From the NCBI GenBank assembly GCA_963664585.2, contig CAXXEO010000001.1, positions 1-64,000 of the forward strand: 64,000 nucleotides of DNA. Direction: 5' to 3'. Positions 27,234 to 36,670 of the stretch are shown here, piece by piece (position 1 is the first letter of the stretch; each line of letters starts with the position of its first letter). Under the pieces are notes generated by a model, which was given only the letters and a program-made list of their open reading frames with translations, had not been told where the DNA came from and made no database searches. The DNA is from G963664585 sp963664585 (GTDB lineage: Bacteria > Bacillota > Clostridia > Oscillospirales > Ruminococcaceae). Both the position numbers and the translations under genes were made by a program.

Positions 27234-28322
27234 CTACCGAACCCCATATATTAATATTGAGTTTCCGACATTTAAAGCTGCCATCCCCCCATACTGAGCC
27301 ACACCGGATAAAGGGATATAGCAGACGCCATTTAAATTAAGCACAGGTTCTTCCATTTTTTGCAGCTTATCATTTACATAGATGCTGCTCTTGCCTTTGA
27401 TGGCTTCAAGTACCATTTCCGGCGTTTGAATCACCACTGTGTTACTGTCCTCCCATTCCACCACTTTTCCACCCAAAAGTGCGGCCGCATCGCTTATAGA
27501 AATCATCATGTGGCCGTTATAGGTAAAAATGGGGACTTTAGGAGCGAATTTCCGCTCTACCACGACAAGTGCCGCCGGCGATGCCGATTGGGCGTTATTG
27601 GTGATGGCAGCGATGGATGCAGAAGCAGCCGTCATCTTGGAGGTTTCTGCTGCACTAAGCGACTTATTGAGATTTTCGAGATTGGAAAAACTTTGCTCAA
27701 TGGCCGTCTGGGCAGTCTTGGCATCGGCCTCGGCCATTTCGCCACTGGCCATCATGGCTGTGAAAAGAATGACCGATGCGAGATTTTTACCATTCTCTGT
27801 CCCATCAGCATATTTAAGTGCGCTCGCTACCGCCAAAGGCAATGTCTTGGATTTGGTATAGTCCGCGTTTTTAAGCAGCCCAGCCGCCTCTTCACCGATT
27901 TTTGTCTTGATATCTGCAAGAGACGTACCAGAAGAATCGGCGAGCCCATCCAGTATATTGGCAATCTCTCCAATATAGGCGTCAGCGCCTGTCATCTTCG
28001 TAAGCGAGCTTTCAAGCGACTTCATCTCATATTGCAGCTGATACAGCTTAATTTTAGATTCAAGATAGGTTCGCAGGGTGCCGTTTGCATCGCCAAGCGC
28101 GATGAGCCGGTTGATCTGCGCCAGCAGTTCCGCAGATCCATCAGAAACCCCAGTCAACGTGATAAACTCGTCCCGCAGCTGCTCCAGCGTCTTACCCACA
28201 AAAGCCGACTGCGACGAACTTTGATCCTGATTTTCGGCAAGCGGTGCGATGCACAGTGCCGACGTCAGAAAAAGTGATATCACTATAGAGAGAATTGCCC
28301 GCCCAACAGGTTGCCTCTTCAT
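27234..28322 (-). CDS. Exported protein with a C-terminal copper-amine-oxidase N-terminal-like domain
   Basis: 362 residues. A signal peptide (basic KRQPVGR, then ~18 hydrophobic residues, ending near APLAENQ). Residues ~40-250 are helical and Ala/Ser-rich, probably coiled. The final ~95 residues (VPIFTYNGHMMISISDAAALLGG..VYIPLSGVAQYGG-like) match the Cu_amine_oxidN1 repeat, a surface domain common in Firmicutes wall proteins. No wall-anchor motif. GGGAGGG precedes the ATG. Its place inside the eCIS block suggests an envelope-facing part, not a cargo, but this is inference. Confidence 0.65.
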   Translation of the reverse strand: MKRQPVGRAILSIVISLFLTSALCIAPLAENQDQSSSQSAFVGKTLEQLRDEFITLTGVSDGSAELLAQINRLIALGDANGTLRTYLESKIKLYQLQYEMKSLESSLTKMTGADAYIGEIANILDGLADSSGTSLADIKTKIGEEAAGLLKNADYTKSKTLPLAVASALKYADGTENGKNLASVILFTAMMASGEMAEADAKTAQTAIEQSFSNLENLNKSLSAAETSKMTAASASIAAITNNAQSASPAALVVVERKFAPKVPIFTYNGHMMISISDAAALLGGKVVEWEDSNTVVIQTPEMVLEAIKGKSSIYVNDKLQKMEEPVLNLNGVCYIPLSGVAQYGGMAALNVGNSILIYGVR

Positions 28323-28337
28323 GATGAACCCTCCCTC

Positions 28338-29672
28338 TTAATAGCTTCCACATTCCATAGCAGTCAAAAATTCTCCACTGGAGTCATAATACAGTTTGAT
28401 GTAGTATGTGCTCATCAGATATTTATCCGTCAACACACCGTCCCCCGATGGGATGGATAGCTGTCCAAAAGCTAGCTTTCGATCTTCGCTTAATGGAATT
28501 GTCAGGGAAGAAAAGACCTTGCCCAAAAGCTGCTCGATCTCCTTCTTTTTGCTTTCGCGTGTCAGATGGAGGAAGCCCTGTTCAATGTTCACAACAATTT
28601 TATCACAGGCAAACGTTCCAGAGCCGGCAAGGTCGGTGCAGATAAACGACGTACCCAGATTCAGATATGTCAGTACCTTTTTGTTTCCGATCGCCACGGT
28701 GTAGCCCGGATTTCCGAAAGCGGCGGTGATGTTCTCAGGAGCCATGCCAAGATAGCTCACGTAGTTCACACTGTCACTGAGGAATACTCCCGTATACAGC
28801 GCAGAGCCAATAGAATCATAAACGGTGCCTTCCCCTTGCCTTGAGCCCTTTGAAAATGCGCCCTGATAAACAACATTGCCCTTAGAATCATAGAGAATGC
28901 CCAGCCCTTCATAAAGGCCATTGGTAAAATTACCGGTATATACAAGGGTGCCTTTCTCATAAAAGCTACCCGTACCGTTATACAAATCGGCAGAAAAGCT
29001 GCCCCTGTACCGGATCGTCTTACCATCCCCTTCATAGGCAATACCGGTGCCCTCTCTCATGCCTTTTGAAAAACTGCCCTGATAGGTGAGGATTCCCTGC
29101 TTGCTATAGAGCATGCCAGTGCCCTCATAAAGATTATCCAGAAAATTGCCGGAGTAACATAGTATGCCATCCGCATAAAGCGAGCCATAGCCATTATAAG
29201 CGGCGTCTTTAAATGCACCCACATATACCAAGGTGCTCTTGGTATCGTATTGATAACCGCTGCCCGTAAGCTTACCATTATTCACATCTCCGCGATATAC
29301 GAGGACGCCCACATTATTTACTACTCTGGCCGGGCCGGAATAGTTCGCAAGCTTTGTGCTGTTAAGCGCGATAGTAGGCGTCCACAGCCGCCCTTCCAAC
29401 CACGGGTAAACATAGCTTGTAAAAACGACGGTTACGACAACAGCCGCCGAAAAACTGATCGCCAAGAAGCGTTTAGAGATATACAGTCCCCAAAAGCGTA
29501 CATAGTCTTTTTGGCTTGCCGGCTTGCGAAACAGGGATTTAACCTGTTCACGGACAAAAGTGCTGATGAGCTTAAAGGGTTTTGAGGCCACCTTAGCTAA
29601 ACGAGTCACTATTTTGGATATATTAGCCACTTGGCGACTGATGACCTTGGAGATCATTTCAAAGATATCCAT
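28338..29672 (-). CDS. Membrane-anchored MORN-repeat protein
   Basis: 444 residues. A basic amphipathic N-terminus (~1-65), one membrane helix (FLAISFSAAVVVTVVFTSYVY, ~70-90), then about eight MORN repeats of the YxGxFxxGxxxGxGxxY type (e.g. YVGAFKDAAYNGYGSLY, YRGSFSADLYNGTGSFY) and a C-terminal ~130-residue domain. MORN repeats bind lipids or act as scaffolds. The repeats would be outside the membrane. It is transcribed between the cyclase-like sensor and the exported protein. GAGGAG lies upstream of the ATG. Confidence 0.8.
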   Translation of the reverse strand: MDIFEMISKVISRQVANISKIVTRLAKVASKPFKLISTFVREQVKSLFRKPASQKDYVRFWGLYISKRFLAISFSAAVVVTVVFTSYVYPWLEGRLWTPTIALNSTKLANYSGPARVVNNVGVLVYRGDVNNGKLTGSGYQYDTKSTLVYVGAFKDAAYNGYGSLYADGILCYSGNFLDNLYEGTGMLYSKQGILTYQGSFSKGMREGTGIAYEGDGKTIRYRGSFSADLYNGTGSFYEKGTLVYTGNFTNGLYEGLGILYDSKGNVVYQGAFSKGSRQGEGTVYDSIGSALYTGVFLSDSVNYVSYLGMAPENITAAFGNPGYTVAIGNKKVLTYLNLGTSFICTDLAGSGTFACDKIVVNIEQGFLHLTRESKKKEIEQLLGKVFSSLTIPLSEDRKLAFGQLSIPSGDGVLTDKYLMSTYYIKLYYDSSGEFLTAMECGSY

Positions 29673-29705
29673 ATTTGTCTAAAGTCTCCTCTCCTCGGTA
29701 CGATA

Positions 29706-32420
29706 TCAGTCACAAACGACTGTCTCAATGTTTTTTCGGGCCGGGCCGTGAAGTTTCTCATCACAGAGCATCAAATAATAGATTGCCACTCTGTCTTTTT
29801 CATTGATCTGTAAAACATTGACAAAATGCTTTCTGGCCTGCACAAAGTGCTTCGTCTGATATTCCTTGATACCTTTTTCAAATTCTGTCTTTGTGACAAT
29901 GTGAAGCTTCTTCTCATAGGGTTCCATGCCGTCCAAGAATTCGAAAAGTGTCTCTTTACCCGATGCGCCGCTTCCTATTTCGCGATAGTTGAAGTAGAAG
30001 TTTTCTCCGAGCTTCTCGAGCGCCTGGCGGGTCAGCACATATCTGACTCCGATGTCGTCCATCAGGCTGTTAATCAGATAAATATCCATAACCGTCTTGG
30101 AAATGACCGTAATTGTCTGACGTTTCTGGTTGCCGGCCACTCCCACGAGGGTTTCGTCGGTGCTGATAATCATCTTGATCCCGCCCGAAAGCGCATCGAC
30201 GGTCAGGATTTCTTTTAAAGCTATGGCCGTACTCAGCGCATCCTGTACCTGCCATGGGAACAGGACAAACATACCGGAACCATCAAATCGTTCGATAATA
30301 CCCCTGTTTTTCTCCACGACTTCAAAAACCTTATCAGAATTTTCGTTAAGCATTTGAAAATACGCTTCATTATCCACTGTGCTGCCTTCGGCTGTAAAAT
30401 TAACATAGAGCAGGCTGATGTCGCGCACGCTCTTGTCATACAGCTTTAAATCCGTAACCTTGGACTTGCCCAAAAGCTGGAACAGCTCCCGTGGGATGAA
30501 TTTGATGTATTGATTGTTGAGCAACACCATATTGGAAATGTACTGGTTCAGTTTCTCGGTCATTTGGTTGAAGGAAGCCCCGATGTTTGCGAGTTCGTCA
30601 TGAGAGGTAATCGTCGCCTTGACGCTCCAGTTGCCGGTGCTGATCTCGCCAATGCACCGTCCAAGCTCCTGAAGAGGACGAAAAGCGCGGGTTAGGGTCA
30701 GTAGAAGCCATATGATCGTCAACAAGGCAGCAACGAGCGGCAGGATAAGGATATAGGCGACGGCACTCAGTTGCCCTTTGCCCAAAGCCGCACTTTTCTC
30801 GGCCCTCGCCTCTATCAGACCGACAACTTTACCCTCAGCGTTTTTCACGGGTTCAAAGCAACCGGTGTATTCCACTGCATCTTTGAAAAAGTTGACGCTT
30901 CCGCCGGAATCTTTTAAGGCACTGATTGCCTTCGCGGTCCCAGCATCAAGCTCGTATGCCACCGGAACAAGACCCATCGTTGTAAAGAAGCTGTCGCGGG
31001 AGTTTGTATAATGGGTGCAATAAAGATTGTCGTCGCTAAGGAGATAGAACACCAGTCCGATGTCATCCCTGTCCGATATTGAGCATGCGTACTGGGCCGC
31101 TGCGGTCATTTGCTTTTGAAGTGCGGCATGCTGCTTTTCAAAATTATCAGCCTGCATAGTCGCTTTTGAAACTGCACTAGCATCGAGCACCCCGGCCGCC
31201 ACCCTGGCTGCGGCAGACAAGCTCTCCTTTTGCATTTGCCTCAAATTCTGCATGTATATTGACATGAATACCGTGCCCAGAGCCAGCATGACAGTGATAT
31301 ACACGGGAATATAATTAAGCAGTATCCTTCCTGTCAGCATCGATCGCCGCCCGATCATGGATAGAAGCCAGAGCAAAATAATCATGCACGCAGCCGTTCC
31401 TGCGAACACTCCGACAAGCTTTGCTGCCAATAAAGTGTCCCAGCCTCGCCCCAGCGCCTTAATCACAAGCTCGGCTTTGCCAAAGCGTACATAAAATGGA
31501 TGATCAGAGGCGATAGAAACAGCACAAAAGCTGCCATCCTCAGAGCAGAATGTCCGCCGGAGCTGATCAAAATAAATTTTATTTTCCGAACCCATTTCCG
31601 TTTTGGGATTATAAAGCCTCTCAATCCGGTTATTGGCAACATCCAGAGAATAAAACCCGCCACCCATAAGTTCCGTATAGTATATATGGTCCTTTGTGTC
31701 CACGCTGAGACCACTGACCGCCGAGTTTTCCCCCACCAGGGGACTCAGCTTCGTTTCTTTTCCATTAGGGTCAATCATAAACAGCCGTCCGCCGTCCGCC
31801 GAATAAACAAAGCTGCCATCAGAAAGGATGGTCATATCCTCTATATAATCCTGTGAAGCCGATGGACGGTAACTTTTGAAAACCTGAGGTGCTGCATCGC
31901 CATAAGGCTTGATTCTCAGCAAATCATAATTTCCGCTGGTGCGACAGATGGCCGTCATGGTCTCTCCCGTCATTTGCAGCTTTTGAATATATGGCTCGGT
32001 ACTGTAACCCGTTAGCGTATCTTTGTCAACGGACAGCACCGATTTCTGCGCTTTACCATCGTCGCTATATACGTATATTGTTTCTTTAAAAATGGCATCC
32101 TGCACTACGCCTGTGGTATCAATGGTGTATTTATGCTCCTGAGAAAGGACATAAATGGCACCATTCCTGTCTCCGACAAGGCTCACATAGCGAAGTTCAT
32201 TTTCACCGCTTTTATCCGGCAGAGTATGTTGCCATACGAGGGTGCCATCAGAGCGCGTCCTTGTCAAAACACCGTTCTCGGACAAAATTGTAAGATCGCC
32301 GTTTGCATCAATAGTAAAGGCAGCCGGAGTCCCGGCGTCAACCCTCATTAAATTGACAGCAAATAATATGGTGACGGCCACACTGACAATAAGTATGGCT
32401 GCTGTCCGAATGATTTTCAT
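29706..32420 (-). CDS. Membrane sensor with propeller, Cache-like region, HAMP and a probably inactive class III cyclase domain
   Basis: 904 residues from ATG 32420 (GGAGG six bases upstream). Order: membrane helix; ~300 residues of propeller-like repeats outside; two helices; an extracellular Cache-like part; a helix; HAMP (FRPLQELGRCIGEISTGNWS...ELANIGASFNQM); then, after KFIPRELFQLLGKSKVTDL, a class III adenylyl/guanylyl-cyclase fold. The metal-binding aspartates appear lost: the DI-x-F position reads LLYVNFT and the second GD reads DGSGMF. Such domains can serve as ligand sensors or docking sites. A short tail resembles TPR helices. The outer part resembles that of the MFS fusion at 9583. 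Confidence 0.75.
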   Translation of the reverse strand: MKIIRTAAILIVSVAVTILFAVNLMRVDAGTPAAFTIDANGDLTILSENGVLTRTRSDGTLVWQHTLPDKSGENELRYVSLVGDRNGAIYVLSQEHKYTIDTTGVVQDAIFKETIYVYSDDGKAQKSVLSVDKDTLTGYSTEPYIQKLQMTGETMTAICRTSGNYDLLRIKPYGDAAPQVFKSYRPSASQDYIEDMTILSDGSFVYSADGGRLFMIDPNGKETKLSPLVGENSAVSGLSVDTKDHIYYTELMGGGFYSLDVANNRIERLYNPKTEMGSENKIYFDQLRRTFCSEDGSFCAVSIASDHPFYVRFGKAELVIKALGRGWDTLLAAKLVGVFAGTAACMIILLWLLSMIGRRSMLTGRILLNYIPVYITVMLALGTVFMSIYMQNLRQMQKESLSAAARVAAGVLDASAVSKATMQADNFEKQHAALQKQMTAAAQYACSISDRDDIGLVFYLLSDDNLYCTHYTNSRDSFFTTMGLVPVAYELDAGTAKAISALKDSGGSVNFFKDAVEYTGCFEPVKNAEGKVVGLIEARAEKSAALGKGQLSAVAYILILPLVAALLTIIWLLLTLTRAFRPLQELGRCIGEISTGNWSVKATITSHDELANIGASFNQMTEKLNQYISNMVLLNNQYIKFIPRELFQLLGKSKVTDLKLYDKSVRDISLLYVNFTAEGSTVDNEAYFQMLNENSDKVFEVVEKNRGIIERFDGSGMFVLFPWQVQDALSTAIALKEILTVDALSGGIKMIISTDETLVGVAGNQKRQTITVISKTVMDIYLINSLMDDIGVRYVLTRQALEKLGENFYFNYREIGSGASGKETLFEFLDGMEPYEKKLHIVTKTEFEKGIKEYQTKHFVQARKHFVNVLQINEKDRVAIYYLMLCDEKLHGPARKNIETVVCD

Positions 32421-32466
32421 TGGCGACCTCCATATCGGTAAATTGTCGGAATGATGATGCATTCAC

Positions 32467-32495
32467 TTTACAATTCAAATTCTTATCGGTATAAT
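32467..32495 (+). promoter_or_regulatory. Promoter of the pseudokinase-LysM gene
   Basis: TTTACA, exactly 17 bases, TATAAT. It lies 36 bases before the GTG start. One mismatch from the housekeeping consensus and ideal spacing. Confidence 0.8.
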
Positions 32496-32530
32496 TTAAT
32501 CATCTTATAGAATCATTGGGGGGCAGAAAT

Positions 32531-33652
32531 GTGGACGGTACTATGACGATTCCCGCATATAAGTATCTTGGTACATTCACGGACACTCCCGAGTTGACCA
32601 TCAGGGCAGCCAGTGAAGAAGACTCAGACCATCTTCTGATAGTTAATCGGGTTACACACTCCGGCAAAACAAAGAGATTGTTCCGCGAACTATTTTTCTA
32701 TTCCTCTGAAAAGCCAGAGCACTCGGACTTTGTTGAACTTTTCAATATCGATCAGGATTTTTTCGCGGTATTTAAATACTATCAGGCACCCAGCCTTACA
32801 GATCTTTATGGCTCCGGGGAGGGAAGCACCTCGACACGTCTTCAGGTGTTGATTGCAGCGCTGCTGCGTGTTAATGGGAACCTTTCGATGCCTCATGCCG
32901 TCGTGTGCAGCCTTTTGCAGCCTCAAAACATCCTTGTCGGCGACAGTGGAGCGATACACCTGAGCTATCGGTTGGAATCTGATTTTCTTGACACGCACGA
33001 TCAGCTCATGATCTGGCGTCAAGCAGCGTCTCTACTTCAATTCATGCTAAAAAAAGAGCTCTCATCTTCTCAGTACAAACAACTTAAAAACATTTACAAA
33101 AAATGCCTTGCCGGCTTATACTCTTCTTTCTCGGAACTGATCAGCGACTTGAAAAAATCCATTGAAGGCCTTCATGAAACCGGACTCTTTTATAGCGTCA
33201 AACAATCTTTTTTATCCCGCAAAGCCGCGCTCGCACAGATAACTTGGCTTGGTTCAGCCGTGCTTTTGGTATTCTTCGCCATCTATCTGGTGGACACGCT
33301 CTCGAATGCTGATACTGTACCGGTTATTTCCATCACCGATATCGGGAACATCACATATGTGGCCGCACAGGGTGAGAAGGACAACAGCGTTAAGATAAGC
33401 GAGAGTTCCTCATCTGGCAGCGGGCCAGCGTTTCTGAACAATATAAGTCCTGATACAAAATTAAACTCTGAGGATTACATCGTCCAGCCTGAGGACACGC
33501 TTGCCTCGATTTGCTCTAAAAAATACGGTGCCGCCGCCTATGAAAAGCCGGTTGCCGCTTTTAACGGCCTAGCCCAAGGGGAAAATCCCGAAGCCGGTGC
33601 CATCCTCCGTTTGCCGTCCAAGGATCAGCTTTCCGCTTTCATCGCCAAATAA
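32531..33652 (+). CDS. Pseudokinase-like protein with a membrane helix and a C-terminal LysM domain
   Basis: 373 residues from GTG 32531, with GGGGGG seven bases upstream. Residues ~60-230 resemble a degenerate protein-kinase lobe: HAVVCSLLQPQNILVGDSGAIHLSYR corresponds to the catalytic loop HxDLKPxNIL and the DFG strand, but the catalytic His-Arg-Asp and the DFG Asp are absent. One membrane helix (ITWLGSAVLLVFFAIYLVDTL) follows, then a linker and a LysM domain (YIVQPEDTLASICSKKYG...AILRLPSK) that would bind peptidoglycan outside. The only + strand gene inside the eCIS region, with its own promoter and terminator. It could couple the apparatus to the wall. Confidence 0.7.
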   Translation: MDGTMTIPAYKYLGTFTDTPELTIRAASEEDSDHLLIVNRVTHSGKTKRLFRELFFYSSEKPEHSDFVELFNIDQDFFAVFKYYQAPSLTDLYGSGEGSTSTRLQVLIAALLRVNGNLSMPHAVVCSLLQPQNILVGDSGAIHLSYRLESDFLDTHDQLMIWRQAASLLQFMLKKELSSSQYKQLKNIYKKCLAGLYSSFSELISDLKKSIEGLHETGLFYSVKQSFLSRKAALAQITWLGSAVLLVFFAIYLVDTLSNADTVPVISITDIGNITYVAAQGEKDNSVKISESSSSGSGPAFLNNISPDTKLNSEDYIVQPEDTLASICSKKYGAAAYEKPVAAFNGLAQGENPEAGAILRLPSKDQLSAFIAK

Positions 33653-33668
33653 AACGCTTTTCTTTTTC

Positions 33669-33715
33669 GCCTGTCTCAAACCGCAGGACATGCTGTTTGA
33701 GACAGGCGTTTTTTG
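33669..33715 (+). terminator. Terminator after the pseudokinase-LysM gene
   Basis: GCCTGTCTCAAAC pairs perfectly with GTTTGAGACAGGC, followed by GTTTTTTG. Just before the stop of the convergent 591-residue gene. Confidence 0.88.
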
Positions 33716-33716
33716 T

Positions 33717-35492
33717 TTACTCTTTGCCAACCACAACATAGGCTGACGCCTTGTACATGCCATATTTGACACTTTGTGCCTGTATTTCAAACACACCTTC
33801 CACTGTCGGCGCCGTGTACAGCCCGTTTCTGTCTATGGTGCCGCCGTTTTTCTCCACCACGCTCCAGTTTACCTCCTGGCTTGAGGTTCCCTCGATGGTA
33901 GCACTGAAACGGATCTGCTGAAGTGGCTCAAGGTTTGCAGTATTCGGCTGCACGACTACACGGATAAACCCGTCGGCTATATTTTCATTCCCGCCTGCTT
34001 GCTCGTTTGAGGGCATAAAGGCCCACCAGCGCACCTTCAGGATCTGTTGGCTCGTCTTTTCTAAAAGCCTAATGCCAAGCTGAAGGGTTCCTTTTCTTGC
34101 GTTCACCATCGCGCCCGCCACGGCTGACGGAGCCGCAAGTGAAAACTCGCCCGAGGGGAAAAGGTTTTCCCCTCCGAAAATTAACGTATCACCCGTGCCC
34201 TGTCCACCCGAGTTTTCCACTGCTACGATGACACAGACATTTCCGGCTCCCAGTCCGTGAATAAATTCATGTGAGTAATAATTTCTGCCTACCTTTGGCG
34301 CTACTCCCAGATTGATGCTCTCAACACCGGTGATCACCTGTGATGGAGTTCCTGACGGCCGTACGGCATTGGACTCGGTCACCTGCGGCAGTGGTTCTTG
34401 CGTCGCTTCCTTGTGCACAGAAGCTTTCTCAATAGTCTGAAGCAGGCTTAACAGCTGACTGCTGGGCAAATACTGATGAAATGGGTTACGCTCTATCTTT
34501 TCAATGAAATAGGTGGACTGGTTCGTAATAAGGTGAAATTTGGCGAGATAGATAGCCTGATCTTCTCTCGCGCTGAGAAGCTCGTCGAAATGACAAGCAT
34601 AATACGCCTCTGTAACCACGTCACGCAGAGGACGGGCAGTAACCTCCACCGGACGGGTGATGTCCTTTTCAAGAGTTCCCCCCTTTTTGCTGCCAAAAGA
34701 CAGAGCGAAGCTCTCTTTGGGTATGGTAATATCTGCAAAATCATCAGACACCGAACCGCACTCCATGGAATAGTCAAGAGTGAATTTCTTATAGGTGCTG
34801 ACTTCGGTCTCGGCGTATTCCACCCGGACTGATTTTTCCCCACTGTCACCCTTGAACAAATCGCTTTTGATCAAGAAGGAAAAATGAACAGGTGCGGCCA
34901 CATTGCGCTTTTCAAAAATAACCGTTGCGAAAAAGCGATTATCCGTGTTGACAAATTTGGGAATCTGGAGAGAAATGGATACGCTGCCGTCATCATAGAC
35001 CGGGCATAAGTCGTAAAGAATATTGTCCACTCCGAGGTTGGCGGGGTTAGGCGCCCGCGTGGTGAGAAATAACTCATATCCCTCCTGCACACGGTTAAAT
35101 TCTTGGCTGACTCCGCTGTTCTTTCCGGAGCTTGCCACAGAGAAGGTGACCTCCTTGAGCTCTTCCTTATAGGCGATTCCAAGATAAACCGCACCATTCT
35201 CACGGATGTCGTCAAAGCCCTTAATTACGCTGAGATGCTTGACGCATGGCTCAGAGACCACAATTTCCCTTCCCAAATAATCAAGTGCCATGCCCGCCTC
35301 AAGCGAGAAGGTCTGATTGTCCATCAGGAGGACCCCCAGCCCTGAGACGATTCCTGCTCCATGAAGCATGCGGTTCCCCAAACGGCGTTTATCATTGAAA
35401 TAGCCCTGCTCGCTTTCAAAGTCCCGCACGGTCATCAGTTTTCCATAGAAATAATGATTTCTCTCACCGGAGCTGTATTGCTGATTGTTCAT
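33717..35492 (-). CDS. eCIS-associated 591-residue protein with a C-terminal Ig-like domain
   Basis: Opens with NHYFYGKLMTVRDFESEQ, then RRLGNRMLHGAGIVSGLGV. This start recurs in a protein family that I know only from contractile injection loci, with unassigned function. The middle is beta-rich. The last ~85 residues (VVVQPNTANLEPLQQIRFSATIEG..VNWSVVEKNGGTIDRNGLYTAP) form a bacterial Ig-like (Big_2-type) domain, as in surface adhesins and phage fibres. A baseplate-attached or receptor-binding role is likely but unproved. AGGAGGA precedes the ATG. Last gene of the first transcription block. Confidence 0.6.
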   Translation of the reverse strand: MNNQQYSSGERNHYFYGKLMTVRDFESEQGYFNDKRRLGNRMLHGAGIVSGLGVLLMDNQTFSLEAGMALDYLGREIVVSEPCVKHLSVIKGFDDIRENGAVYLGIAYKEELKEVTFSVASSGKNSGVSQEFNRVQEGYELFLTTRAPNPANLGVDNILYDLCPVYDDGSVSISLQIPKFVNTDNRFFATVIFEKRNVAAPVHFSFLIKSDLFKGDSGEKSVRVEYAETEVSTYKKFTLDYSMECGSVSDDFADITIPKESFALSFGSKKGGTLEKDITRPVEVTARPLRDVVTEAYYACHFDELLSAREDQAIYLAKFHLITNQSTYFIEKIERNPFHQYLPSSQLLSLLQTIEKASVHKEATQEPLPQVTESNAVRPSGTPSQVITGVESINLGVAPKVGRNYYSHEFIHGLGAGNVCVIVAVENSGGQGTGDTLIFGGENLFPSGEFSLAAPSAVAGAMVNARKGTLQLGIRLLEKTSQQILKVRWWAFMPSNEQAGGNENIADGFIRVVVQPNTANLEPLQQIRFSATIEGTSSQEVNWSVVEKNGGTIDRNGLYTAPTVEGVFEIQAQSVKYGMYKASAYVVVGKE

Positions 35493-35503
35493 GGAAAATC
35501 CTC

Positions 35504-36643
35504 CTATTCAACAAGATAAGGTGCGCTAGAAACAGGTCCCCTGCTGTCCAGTACAAGCTGTTCGCTTTGTACAATATATGAATTCATACCCAGATAACAG
35601 TGATGGCTGAGGTTGATCGCATTCTCAAGAAATACCAGATTGCATATGGCATCCACGGGCTTGAATCGGTCAATCACCTTGAGTATCTTTACATAATCAT
35701 CCGCACCGACGGTGCTTCGCGGCAATAAAACAGTAAATGTGTACCCATTTTCTCCGAAAAGGCTGGCAAGTGTTGCCCTGTCTTCGCGCCACAGCTCGTT
35801 TTCCATAATTTCAAACTGTTCTATCAAAAGCGGCTCGGCGTCCGCATAGAGTGCAATAATTTCTCCCAAAGAGGATTTTGTACCCTTCATCTTATAAAGC
35901 CTTGCTGCGCATTGCACCAGCAAACGCAGCTTTTTTTCATCCCACAGAAAGCTCTCGGAGATGGAAAGCCAATTCGTCAGCCAGTCCAAAAACGGGCGAT
36001 CTGCCACCAAGGCATCATAATAGGCGGGAGCCAGATCAATTTTATCCTCTAAATCCACATAGACAGACTGAAACACCCCGATGAACCGGGCTAAAAACGA
36101 ATTACGGCTTTCTGAGCCCCGGTATATCTGGGGCAGGTAGTCAATAAATGCAACCCGGGGAAATTCAAGCTTTAAGCTATCCACAGATATTTCGTCTCCG
36201 CTAAAGCTTAAAAACACCAGGCAAAACCACATATACCGTCCGGTGTATTCATAGAGGAGCAGATCCTTGGGATTGTCAACGGCCTTCTGCGCCCTGTCCA
36301 TGAAGAACTGCTCTTTGAAGCGCATCGGAACCCGTTTGTCCGCTATCCAGTCATCCAGACGTAAAACCCCAGCCTCCGGGTCATTTGGCGGCAGTATTTC
36401 ATCATCGTCGCTGCAGTACAGGTAAAGACGAAGATGTGTATTGCTGGATATTTTAGCACACATACGCAGCCGATTCCAGATGGTTCGCGGCGTCATACTG
36501 TCGAGGGCCGACGAGATAAAGATCCCCTTGCCCGTTTCTTTAAGCAACAGATGATCTTCCTGCGTGACAAGTCCCTCCATGGTTCCGAGATTCTCCCAGT
36601 CATCGCTTCGATTTAACATAAAGTGTTTGGTTCCCAGAGACAC
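35504..36643 (-). CDS. Phage tail protein I-like baseplate component
   Basis: 379 residues, GTG start after GAGGGTG. The core IYRGSESRNSFLARFIGVFQSVYVDLEDKIDLAPAYYDALVADRPFLDWLTNWL, then LYKMKGTKSSLGEIIALY, matches the tail protein of eCIS and phage P2 gpI-like families, which joins the baseplate wedge to the fibres. The N-terminal ~150 residues are an extra beta-rich part. Follows the two baseplate J-like genes, the usual order. Confidence 0.8.
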   Translation of the reverse strand: MSLGTKHFMLNRSDDWENLGTMEGLVTQEDHLLLKETGKGIFISSALDSMTPRTIWNRLRMCAKISSNTHLRLYLYCSDDDEILPPNDPEAGVLRLDDWIADKRVPMRFKEQFFMDRAQKAVDNPKDLLLYEYTGRYMWFCLVFLSFSGDEISVDSLKLEFPRVAFIDYLPQIYRGSESRNSFLARFIGVFQSVYVDLEDKIDLAPAYYDALVADRPFLDWLTNWLSISESFLWDEKKLRLLVQCAARLYKMKGTKSSLGEIIALYADAEPLLIEQFEIMENELWREDRATLASLFGENGYTFTVLLPRSTVGADDYVKILKVIDRFKPVDAICNLVFLENAINLSHHCYLGMNSYIVQSEQLVLDSRGPVSSAPYLVE

Positions 36644-36670
36644 CGCAACACCCTCTTTCCGCGGCTTTTT

